Of a stretch of 64,000 bases of DNA, positions 12,001 through 24,000 are shown in pieces. Position 1 is the stretch's first letter. Every line of letters begins with the position of its first letter. Position numbers and translations under genes: made by a program. The DNA is from Imbricaverruca yamaguchii. Lineage: Eukaryota > Arthropoda > Thecostraca > Neoverrucidae. Under the pieces are notes generated by a model that was not told the DNA's origin, made no database searches, and saw nothing but the letters and a program-made list of their open reading frames with translations. Location: NCBI GenBank assembly GCA_034440575.1, contig JAOTOL010001626.1:214001-278000 (forward strand), in the 5' to 3' direction.

Positions 12001-15000
12001 CCGGCCGAGCCGCCGTCGGGCTCGGGTCGGCCGTCGCCGCCGCCGACCTCGCCGCCGGCCGGTGTGACCCGACCTCGGCCGACCCACACAGAGCCGGCCT
12101 ACGTGGCCTACGTCAACGACACCATCTACGACGTGTACTACATCTACGACGACGACGACCTGGTCTACGACGACGCGTACCCGGACACGGACGGCGCGGC
12201 CGGCACCACGCTGCCGACGGAGACGGCCGCCGCCACAGTGGTGGGTTGTGGCCGAACGGTGACGAGCACACACTGTGTGGTGGGGTACAGTCTAACGGTG
12301 GCGAGCACACAGCCCGGGGCGGGGTACAGTCTGACGGTGACGAGCACACAGTCCGGGGTGGGGTACAATGTAACGGTGACGAGCACACAGTCCGGGGTGG
12401 GGTACAGTCTGACGGTGACGAGGACACAGTCCGGGGTGGGGTACAATGTAACGGTGACGAGCACACAGTCCGGGGTGGGGTGCAGTCTAAAGGTGACGAA
12501 CACACACTGTGGGGTGGGGTACAATGTAACGGTGACGAGCAGTCCCGGGTGGGGTACAATGTAACGGTGACGAGCACACAGTCCGGCGTGGGGTACAGTC
12601 TGACGGTGACGAGCACACAGTCCGGGGTGGGGTACAGTGTAACGGTGACGAGCACACACTATGGGGTGGGGTACAGTCTAACGGTGACGAGCACACAGTC
12701 CGGGGCGGGGTACAGTCTGACGGTGACGAGCACACAGTCCGGGGTGGGGTACAGTGTAACGGTGACGAGCACATCCGGGGTGGGGTACAATGTAACGGTA
12801 ACGAGCACACACTGTGGGGTGGGGTGCAGTCTAACGGTGACGAGCATACAGTCCGGGGTGCGGTACAATGTAACGGTGACGAGCACACAGTCCGGGGTGG
12901 GGTACAGTCTAACGGTGACGAGCACACAGTCCGGGGTGGGGTACAGTGTAACGGTGACGAGCACACACTGTGGGGTGGGGTACAGTCTAACGGTGACGAG
13001 CACACAGTCCGGGGTGGGGTACAGTGTAACGGTGACGAGCACACAGTCCGGGGTGGGGTACAATTAAGGTGAACACAGTCCGGTGGGTACATGTAACGGT
13101 GACGAGCACACAGTCCGGGTAGGGTGGGGTAAAGTGTAACGGTGACGAACACACAGTCCGGGGTGGGGTACAATGTAACGGTGACGAGCACAATGGGTGG
13201 GGCAGTCTAACGGTCGGGGTGGGGTACAATGTAACGGTGACGAGCACACAGTCCGGGGTGGGGTACAATGTAACGGTGACGAGCACACAGTCCGGGGCGG
13301 GGTACAGTCTGACGGTGACGAGCACACAGTCCGGGGTGGGGTACAGTGTAACGGTGACGAGCACACAGTCCGGGGTGGGGTACAGTCTGACGGTGACGAG
13401 CACACAGTCCGGGGTGGGGTACAGTCTGACGGTGACGAGCACACACTATAGGGTGGGGTACAGTCTAACGGTGACGAACACACAGTCCGGGGTGGGGCAC
13501 AATGTAACGGCGACGAGCACACAGTCCGGGGTAGGGTACAATGTAACGGTAACGAGCACACAGTCTGGGGTGGGGTACAATGTAACGGTGACGAGCACAC
13601 AGTCCGGGGTAGGGTACAGTGAAACGGTGACGAGCACACAGTCCGGGGTGGGGTACAGTCTGACGGTGACGAGCACACAGTCCGGGGTAGGGTACAGTCT
13701 AACGGTGACGAGCACACAGTCCGGGGTGGGGTACAGTCTGACGGTGACGAGCACACAGTCCGGGGTGGGGCACAATGTAACGGCGACGAGCACACAGTCT
13801 GGGGTGGGGTACAGTCTAAAGGTGACGAACACACAGTCCGGGGTGGGGTACAATGTAACGGTGACGAGCACACAGTCCGGGGTGGGGTACAATGTAATGG
13901 TGACTAGCACACAGTCCGGGGTAGGGTACAGTGAAACGGTGTCGAGCACACAGTCCGGGGTGGGGTACAGTCTGACGGTGACGAGCACACAGTCCGGGGT
14001 AGGGTACAGTGAAACGGTGACGAGCACACAGTCCGGGGTAGGGTACAGTCTGACGGTGACGAGCACACAGTCCGGGGTGGGGTACAATGTAACGGTGACG
14101 AGCACACACTATGGGGTGGGGTACAATGTAACGGTAACGAGCACACAGTCCGGGGTGGGGTACAATGTAACGGTGACGAGTACACAATATGGGGTGGGGT
14201 ACAGTCTAACGGTAACGAGCACACAGTCTGGGGTGGGGTACAATGTAACGGTGACGAGCACACAGTCCGGGGTGGGGTACAATGTAATGGTGACGAACAC
14301 ACAGTCGGGGGTGGGGTACAGTCTGACGGTGACGAGCACACAGTCGAATGTAACAGGAACAACCATTTCAGTCAAGGAGGGCAAAGCATATCACCTCCTA
14401 ATTTTGTGTTAAACCTTGATGTAGGCGAGGAGTACGCAGAGACAGTCAGTGGCGAGATGGGGAATCTAACTATATCTAGTCCAAGGTGTTGCTGGAATTC
14501 CATAATCTACCAAAAGTATGGGCAGATTCAAAATGTCATCAATGCCATTAATTCCTGCCACGCATACCTTGAGCAGCAGGTCATACCCAATTTAGGCCCA
14601 AAAGAGTCCGTAATGGGCGGGTTTTGCCGTCCGTGTGCTATCAGTCTCTATTAGTGGCGCCACCTATCAATTATGTGCCGAGTAGATCCTGCCCTCTTGA
14701 CCGGGGTGTAATTGTGCAGTAAACATATACATCTCCGACCATGTGATCGATGGTCCGTGGATGCTACCCCCTGACATTAAGATCAGCTACATCGTGCATA
14801 GACTGGCTGGATTATGGCCACTAACTCGATCGGCCATGCTGAATGACCTTATCCCAGCCTCTTGGTGGCGTTACTGACTGCGGGAGTATCCTAACTTAGG
14901 TGTTTGGTGTCACCACTGACTGACCTGAACACCTGACCGCAGCCATTAGGTGCTACCACTGACTGACCTGAACACCTGACCGCAGCCATTAGGTGCCACC

Positions 15001-18000
15001 ACTGATTGACCTGAACACCTGACCGCAGCTATTAGGTGCCACCACTGACTGACCTGAACACCTGACCGCAGCCATTAGGTGCCACCACTGATTGACCTGA
15101 ACACCTGACCGCAGCCATTAGGTGCCACCACTGACTGACCTGAACACCTGACCGTAGCTATTAGGTGCCACCACTGACTGACCTGAACACCTGACCGCAG
15201 CCATTAGGTGCCACCACTGATTGACCTGAACACCTGACCGCAGCTATTAGGTGCCACCACTGACTGACCTGAACACCTGACCGCAGCCATTAGGTGCTAC
15301 CACTGACTGACCTGAACACCTGACCGCAGCCATTAGGTGCCACCACTGACTGACCTGCCCCAGCTGCTTGGTGTGGCTGTGTGTCATCACTGATCGATCC
15401 CAGATATTTGGTGTGGGTGGGTATTACCATTGACTGATGTGACCCCAGCCGTTGGGTGTGGGTGTGTGTTGTCACCTACTGACCTGACCACACTTGTTGC
15501 GTATGGGTGCCACCACTGACTGAACTGATCCCAGTTGTTGGGTGTCGACGTGTGTCGCCGCTGACTGACAGCTCTCTCTCCCTCTCTCTCTGCTTGACAG
15601 AGGGTTCCGGGTGCAGAGCGTACCACCAGCACCACCACCCCCTCTACACTACGGTAAGTACCGCCACCGGAGCGGCCCCACGTATCCTCCACCGCCGACC
15701 GTCAGGCACCACACCCCGTCCTCCGCTGACTGCGAGGAGCCACCACCACCACGTCCCACGTCTCTGCACAGCTGACAATATGGCGGCATCCCTTCCACTC
15801 TGCTGACTGCGAGTAGCTACCACCACGACATCCCACACCCACAGCTGACAATGTGGCCAAAGTCCCGTCTAGGCTGACTGAGGTCCACATGCCCTCCGAC
15901 CGCCTGTGAAACCCTCCACACTACTTTGACTGGGACTCATCATATCCCTGTCATGGATGCACGATGGGAATGCAGAAAAAGCTGTGTCATGTTTCCTTAA
16001 ACTTGATTTAGTGAGCTAGAACCATATTGTGTGGCTGCTATTTAGAAAAGTTAAAGATTCTCCAAATAAGACCAAAAGCAGCTTGCTCTTGAATAGTCTG
16101 CCTTGCGCTACGTGGTATACAGTCAATGCGCAATTCGAAATTAACACAAGTATGGTCATGACCTCTCAAAAGGATTCTTCTTTCAGCAAATTAGACTGGC
16201 GCAGTCTGAGCCCGATTATATGTCACGCAAGCTCAATATGACAGGCTAATGTTACTGTGCATAACAGAAACTACCGCAGACAAACGTAAGACCCACAATC
16301 AAGGGTAGAGTGCGGTTTCCCAGCATCCATGTCACATCAAGTTCTCAGTTAACGCTGTAAAGACATAAAGTCATAAAGTGTTAAGTCCTAATCAGAGCCA
16401 CCTGGTCCCAACTGGGTTAAGCCTATACAGGGAAGATGCTATGGGACTATAAAAAAAATATCCTGAACACACTAATCCATGATATATCCTGGTTTTTAAA
16501 GAAACTATCCACCCAACACATCAAGCTCTGTTCACTCGATATCGAGTCATGGGTCGAATAGCACCCGCGTGATCGCAACGCACATGAGTCACGCGTAACA
16601 AACGTGTGACTCACCGATATTAATGCCAATTTACTCACCCAGCTTTTGCTCTTCCGTCTCCCTTCTTAGAATTTAAATATATGCTTGTTGGACCTAAATA
16701 ATTCAATCTACTTTTAAGCAACTTCAGTGAGGGACCTCCATCACATCACCAGGCAGCCCATTACATTGATCAACCACCCTTTGATTGAAAACTTGTTGGC
16801 GTTTAACTGCCCTACACCTTGACATGTCTAACCGCAGTTTATGGCCCTATGATTTCCGATTTCAAGCATTTCAACTATATCACCCATTAATATCATATTC
16901 TTGAGTGAGTACATATATAATGCCATAAGCCTGCCTCCATATGCTACATTTCCTAGTACACTGGTAAGTAGTAGCTTTTTAGAAGCTTGCACTCTTTCTG
17001 GCACACCTACTATATCTCTTTCCATGTACGAGCTCCATGACTATATGCAGTATTCGAAGTTGAGTCGCAAATTGGTTGAAGACAATTGTTTTCATGACTT
17101 TCTTGCTTATATATTTTGCCCTCCGATTAATGACCCCAAAAGTTCTGATCGTTCTGTGCTGAGTTACATTGTATGTGTTACCCACGATCACTTAAGACTA
17201 GCGCACCTATTTTGTTTTCTTCCACTGACATCCTATTCACAACCTCCCGTTGCATATCTACGTTTCTCAACTCCAAATCCCAAATGTATAACCTTACACT
17301 TATCATAGTTGAAAGACATCTGCCATTTATCAGCCCACCTATTTAGGTTCTCCAAGCTAGTTGAATATTGCTAGATTAATCACTATTGTTAGCCATTCCT
17401 GCTAGCTTCATATCATCAGCAAGCATATACACTCCATGCATCAGCCCTGCCTCAATGTTAATCACAAGGACGATACAGAGATGTGCACCTAGAATAGAGC
17501 CTTTGTGCAGACTTGATAGAAAAGGCGTGTGTTCGGAACTATATCGAATGCTTTGCTAAAGTTCAAGCGCACTGCGATTATCCTGCTTATATTGTCAACT
17601 TCCAGATCTACATACTCTGAGAACTCCAGAAGGTTAGTTAAGCAAGACCTCCCGGATGGAAATCCATCTTCAGTATCATGCAAAGGGCCCACGCCTATCA
17701 AATCCGTCTGGACGTTCTCCTTCAAAGGTTTTTGCAAGCTAGTGAGATGGACTGACTGGGCTGTAATTTGAAACATCCCCGCTAGTGTCCCTTTTTGAAA
17801 ATTGATACTGCATTGGCACTGCGCCAATCTTCTGGTGCTTGGGCTAATGCTCGAAACGTTCTTCTGTTACAAGAATTGTGAGATTTGGTATAAGTTCAGA
17901 CTCCATGTAACAAGCTACGGTTACGCATGCTCCTGTTTCGTAAAGCCAGCCCAGTCGAAACTATGGGTACGTGCGACTTATTGGCACTACAACTCATTTG

Positions 18001-21000
18001 CAACTACGTGTCCTCGCTAAAGCTTACACATGTGAGATGTTGACTAACAGGTGCACTGTCAGAACGTCAGAACTCATGGGCGCCGTCTTAAAGCATGGGT
18101 ATGTGGGTTGAACCACTGATCCAGCCGATTTTGGGCTGACATTTGAGTGCTGTTATTTGCTTCAGTATTTATTTTGCATGGCTCATCTTGAAAAGGGCGT
18201 GGACTTCAATTCATGGGAATGTCACGAACAGTGTATGGTTTGAATGCCACACCACGATGCAACAGCGCACCACAATTGTGTTCTGAACTGTCCATATACC
18301 GAGAACTCTTTGAAGACTTCGTGCAGCATGGGTAATTTTCCAAACATCATCTAGAGCAATGCCTGGAGGCTCATAATGATTACTGCGATGGTCTCCTTGC
18401 ATTATTAACCAGTTATTGCATAAACATCATGCGTGCCTGCAATATGTCCGGAAATACCGCCCAGAAGTTTGTGAAACCCGCTATTGACTTACTGATTGCA
18501 GGGGTTTGTGTCCAGCTAACATTGCTCAACACTGGTAACACCAACGATAATGCATCTTTAATTTGGGCACGGTGTGAACCGGACTGGTTCTTTACGTCAG
18601 GCCCGGCTCTAATCGCACTATGTGCGCGCGCCTGTGCTTGCCTGTGTGTTGGGTCGTTAGTCTGCTCGTCCGCTCGTCCGCTTGTCTGTTTGTCCGCTCG
18701 TCCGCTCGTCCGCTCGTCTGCTCGTTGTCCGTTGCCTGCTGGCGTGTGCCTTGAGCGATCTGCATGCGCCTTTCTAGCGATTGGCTGGCCGACCGGCCGC
18801 ACAGCCGCCTGCGACCCTCCCTGAGGCGACGACCCGCCAGCGCGCGGCCTGGTGTGTCTACCACCACCACCACCACCACCACTACTACCACCACTACTAC
18901 CACTACCACCACCACTACCACTACCACAACCACTCCCACCACCACCACATCCTCCCCGTCCCCATCGGGCTTTGTGCTGCGGAACATCGTGAGACCGGGG
19001 TAAGTGGCTGCCGCCCAGGTGTTGTATCATATCTTGTAGTGCAAATGGCGGGTTCTTGCATAATTTGCATATGCATCGTTTATAGTCATTTCAAGAATAT
19101 CACATGGTTATGCGAATCGAGCCAAAACAATGGATCACTGTCGCAATTCAGGTAGTCTTCCCAGACGATATATATTTCAAGACTGTTTTTTTCAAGCCCA
19201 GGGCATTGCTGCGCATGATGTCACACATCGTGGAATGTCGTGTCGCTTTTGATGGCAATGGTAGTTTCAGCTCTTTGCTCACAAGTCGCAAGACGTCCTC
19301 CGCCGACATCTCCTCTACACGAGGCTCGTCCACGCTCAGCTCCACGCGAGACTCCACGCTAGGGTCAACTCGGGCCAAGTCCACAGCGAGCTCGTCCGCG
19401 CGGGCAACTTCCGAGGCGAGCTCGTCCACGCGGGCCTCGTCCGAGACGAGCTCGCCCCGGCGCGCCTCGTCCACACGGCCGTCATCCATCACGTTCCCAC
19501 GTCTGTCGTCGTCGCGAAGCTCGTCCCCGACGCGTGCCTCGTCCCCGTCCACCTTCGTGTCGTCCTCTCGCGGCCTGCCGACCAAATCGCGCGCGAGCAC
19601 GGAGCGAGGCCGCCAGTCGTTCGTGAGGCCCAGTGTGGCCTCACGGAGGACGCCCAGCAGTCCGCGCTCTCCCAGCACCGGCCTCAAGAGCATCGACTCG
19701 GTCCGTCCAAGCCGACCTTCCAGGTGAGATCAGGCCGCTGCGCAGGACATGCAGTCGTCCAACATCTGGTCAGGAAGTTGACGGCATCTGGTCTGGTTCC
19801 CCGCCGCCTGTGACACCAGTTTGATGGCGCTCCCACTCATCCAGGCGGTCCGCCCCTGGTCAGACTATGCGTTATCTGCTTCATCACAGGGATTGGTATA
19901 CATTTTTATCCATATTTATGTTTGTGCGGAGCCACAACCTGTTTGAGGTTAACTTCGCTGTGTCAGCTGTCATGAGGTGTTCCACTTCATCAATGTTTTC
20001 AGAAAATAAGCATGGCCGTTAATGGTCTCTTCGATTTATATATTTTTGTCTCTTTAAAAAATTCTTACTATACCAATGTGTTTTGGTGGAGGGCAGACGT
20101 CGTTTCGGTTCACTGGCAGGGCACTTATCACTCTGACATGCCCTGGAGGTTTTGTGATGCCCTATTGTCTATGGAAATTTGATCGGAAGAGGACAAGGGC
20201 AGCTGTCACCTCGGAGCAGGAATGTATATTATATTTTATCAAGAGGTTGAAAGGATTAGTGAAATTGCCCCTGAAAAGAGGAAATAACACGGAAGTGATT
20301 GTGAATTCCATTGGGATTATATGCATAGGATATATAGGACTTAAGCCACAGAGAAACCGGTATTCAAGATTTCCAGACCGCGTGGTGCAAGGTGCACTTG
20401 GTGTGATACTGCTAAAATAGCTCCCGTTGGGTATTTTGTGCTGTTTTATTTTTAGGTTTTACGCGTCGTTGAGCCAAAAAATGTATGACGTTTTCTTTTT
20501 GGTGTCTTTTCACCAGAGCAGGCAGCATCCGTATCATCACGTGCTTTCTTGCAGCATATGTCAGTGGTTCTGTCAAGACGAAAAATGTCGGAAAGTTAGG
20601 TTGTGTGTGTCCGCGTTTCCCACGAAATGCTCACAAAAGTAATAGCAATCAAGAAGACATCCGGGTGTCTATCTCTCGTCTTCCACGACAACCGAACCCG
20701 TCACGTATATCACGAAGTCCCGGAGGCAGCTGGGCTCGAGCTTGCGACCCCATCGGCTTACATGGGGACTCCAGACTCCAAGGCAATTGAGAGCGGGACC
20801 GCTGGCACTACGACACGTACTTCTTGGCATGATAGTCCCCAGAAGATGACAAATAATGGCGCCCGTGCTGGGCTCGATTATGCTTGACAGTTGTCGGTCC
20901 TTAGTCAATATTCTTACTTTGTCCTAATAAGTGATGATAAGAATCATTGCCGCTCGTTTCGAAATGTTGCTTTATGAAAAACACGAGCAATCCAACGCGC

Positions 21001-24000
21001 ACTTTGTGCATTAAACTAATGTGTAGCGCCGTTTCAGTTTGTTCCCGAAGAAGTCTGAGAATTCCGTTGTGAGTCTCGTGAAGCCGAAGAAGATCAACAT
21101 CTGGGAGTACCCTGCCAGACGGTGAGTGGCTTGCGGTGCACCATTGGTGGTACAGTCACCTGAACTGTACACTGACAGGCTAATAGACTAATAGACTAAT
21201 AGACTAATAGACTCGGGGTAATGCTAGCAAACCTGGGACACGACTATAATATTCAGGGTTTCATCCAAATTTCCATTGTCTATGACGTGCATTCGCTTAG
21301 TGAAAGTCAACCCGGTAAAACTACTACAGATCGGTCCTCGCCTCATCAAATGAGGAAAATGTGGTCCCGTGTTGGTTACGAACCAGTGTAGAGTTTGGGG
21401 CTGATCGGCGGATAGTGGGATTCTCGCAGTCATGAATCCGGGCGAATTATGCGGACGTGAGTGCTCCTCTAACAAGGATGGAGCTAACTTGTGCTAGATG
21501 GCTTAAGTGTATCTAAGCAAGTCGCGGATTGATTTGGCGAAGTGTATTTATGGTCCGCCGTCATAGTTTAGTGTCTAAAGCAGCCCATAATTACACACTG
21601 CTATACTCCATCGTCAGTTGACGCTGGAGACACGAAACACGTGACAGTTCGTAGTCTCGGGCATATCTGCGTTGAACAACTTGAAACGTTGGCACAAGGC
21701 GAACGGCCTCCGGAGCATATTTTGCGGCACGCTAAACAAGGGTGTGGAATATGTCATGTAATGGGTAGTCTTTGTACGGACACTGCTCCTGATATAGGGT
21801 CAAATATACGAAGTGACCTGTGATGAGCTATTTGCATTGCAACAACTGCTCACGACCTACAGGTGTGTGTTCAGGAAATAATCATGACCGTCGGTATTGT
21901 GACGCCGTATAAATGCGTACCATCGTCCCCCTTAGAAGAACGTTGTTGTGCCTAATCTGAGTTCCTGGTGAGAAATGAACGGAAAACCATCTCTTCCTTT
22001 CAGGTTTTTGGCCATGTGTTATGTTTTGCACAGCCAGTTTCCCTGTGGTGGCCATAGCCTGCAAATTCATCGATGTATGTAAATAATACAGCACGTTTTA
22101 TTTGAACTTCTGGCCCGAAGGTTCCTTCATTCGCTTCAGCAACCCTGTCAGAGTCAGAATGCTGGGAAACTGCCAGGTGCCCCCGCTGTCTGTTGCTTCA
22201 CGGTTGAGCAGTCGCCACATCTCTCAGCCATTGCTCGTGTGCGCTACAAACCAGTACCGGGTGTGCCCCGTGCGGCAGGCCAGCGCCGCTCTACCCGCAG
22301 CCGATGCCCGACGAGCCGGCGGAACGGTGCGACGCACGCTGCAGACTGCCCGACTGCTCGTGCGGCGGCACGGCGACGCCCGGTACGTCTCCATGTGCAC
22401 CACGTACAGGCCTCGAACACGTGTACGTCTCCCCGCGTACCACATACAGACCTCGAACACCTGTACGTCTCCCTGTGCACCACCTTCTGAGCTGCACAGT
22501 TGCTGACGTGTCCCAGTGTGCCGTATCCAGGACTCCAACTCCAGTGTTTGTCCCTGGGTGCCACCTCCTGGTCCCCAACCCTGTTGCGTATGTCTGTGTA
22601 CCGCTTTTGTTTCACACGCCTGGTGCATGCTCAGGTGCACTGGTGGTACTTGTGTAGTGTCAGCTTCGTGTCTGTAATCCCGCTGTCCAACACAAGCGGT
22701 ACAATGTTCCCATTCTGTTCCCCGCACATGGCTGTGTGTGCTTTGTCTGCCCTCCAACCCGGGTAGGCATCCATACGTGCCACGTTCTGACCCCTAGTTC
22801 TGGCACATATCCCTGAATGTCCCTTTCATCCACACCTGGTACGTGTTCCTGTGTACCCTTTCTGTCCCACGCACGGTACCTTGTTTCCACGTCTGACCTA
22901 CACGCCCGGTGCTGGGCATCCCCTCTGGAATGTCCCCTTTATACCCTCACCCCATCCATCCCCTATCCATACCCACCCTATTATCGTACCCTGTATGTGT
23001 TCCTCTGCACCCATAATGTCATTACGGGGTACAAGGAATCCTTCCCTTGCTGCGTCTCGAAGTTAAACCAAGCTATCATTTCGTTGTTATCGAATCATGA
23101 TCTCGGGCTATGTTGCATGTGGACAATCAGAATCTTGTCGTTGCCATTGTTATTAGTATGTGATCGCCAGTAGTTTGTTCAGCTTATGAGCGAGAAAGCA
23201 TGTGATGATATGCGAGCGTTCGCGACTTGTGAATTCGGAAGTTCCGGTGTGATAAGAACCTTTTCGGCTCCTGTGACATCCCTGTAAGTCGAGTCCCTTG
23301 TGTGCATTTGTGTGTGTCTAGCTGACGTGTTATCCTTTGGACGCGTTGTCTGCTCTCCTCGTCACCCCCCCCTCCTTTCTGACCACACCCTCACCGGGCT
23401 GAAAGTCCCGTGAATGGCGGTTGATAGGCTAACACGGATACCGTTTTAGGCGGCCTATACCCCGAGCAGATACCGCAGCTGGTACTGCTCACGTTTGACG
23501 ACGCCGTCAACGAGCTAAATCGCGGCGCGTACAGAGCCATGTTCGACGTGGGTCGCACCAACCCTAACGGCTGCCCCATCTCGGCCACGTTTTACGTGTC
23601 GCACGAGTGGACCAACTACGGCCACGTGCAGAACCTGTACGCCGACGGCCACGAGTTGGCTTCGCACTCGGTCTCGTAAGTGGCACCGCTCGTCGGCTGT
23701 CGCCCCCATGTGACCCCAACCGTGGTCCAAGCTGTGGCTCCGGCTGTGGCCCCGGTTGTGATCGCTGCTGTGGGTCTGGTTGAAACCCCGGCTGTGGACC
23801 TGGCTGTGGGTCCCGCTGTGGCCCTAACTGTGGCCCTGGCTGTGGCCATGGTTGTGGCCCCGGCTATGGCCACTGAGTGGATCTGGTTGAAGCCCCGGCT
23901 GTGGCCACTGCTGTGGCCCTAGCTGTGGCCCCGGCTGTGGTCCCGGCTGTGGCCCCGGCTGTGGCCCCGGCTGTGGTCCTGGCTGTAGCCCTGATTGTGG

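Noticed and set aside
12246..14412. Several 150 to 400 codon frames on both strands
   Set aside because: All are produced by a 39-bp repeat that is a multiple of three; no start context, splice sites or domain beyond the preceding exon.
14910..15360. CRISPR-like regular repeats
   Set aside because: Units are contiguous with no unique spacers, and the context is a eukaryotic intron.
19104..19270. Upstream extension of the Ser-rich exon
   Set aside because: The frame is open, but its codon use is AT-rich, and the acceptor at 19269-19270 gives the required phase.
22208..22278. Upstream part of the bridge exon (HCSCALQTSTGC...)
   Set aside because: It keeps phase with the acceptor at 22226-22227, but codon use is unlike the other exons and the peptide is not typical of Cda5. 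Kept only as an alternative start.
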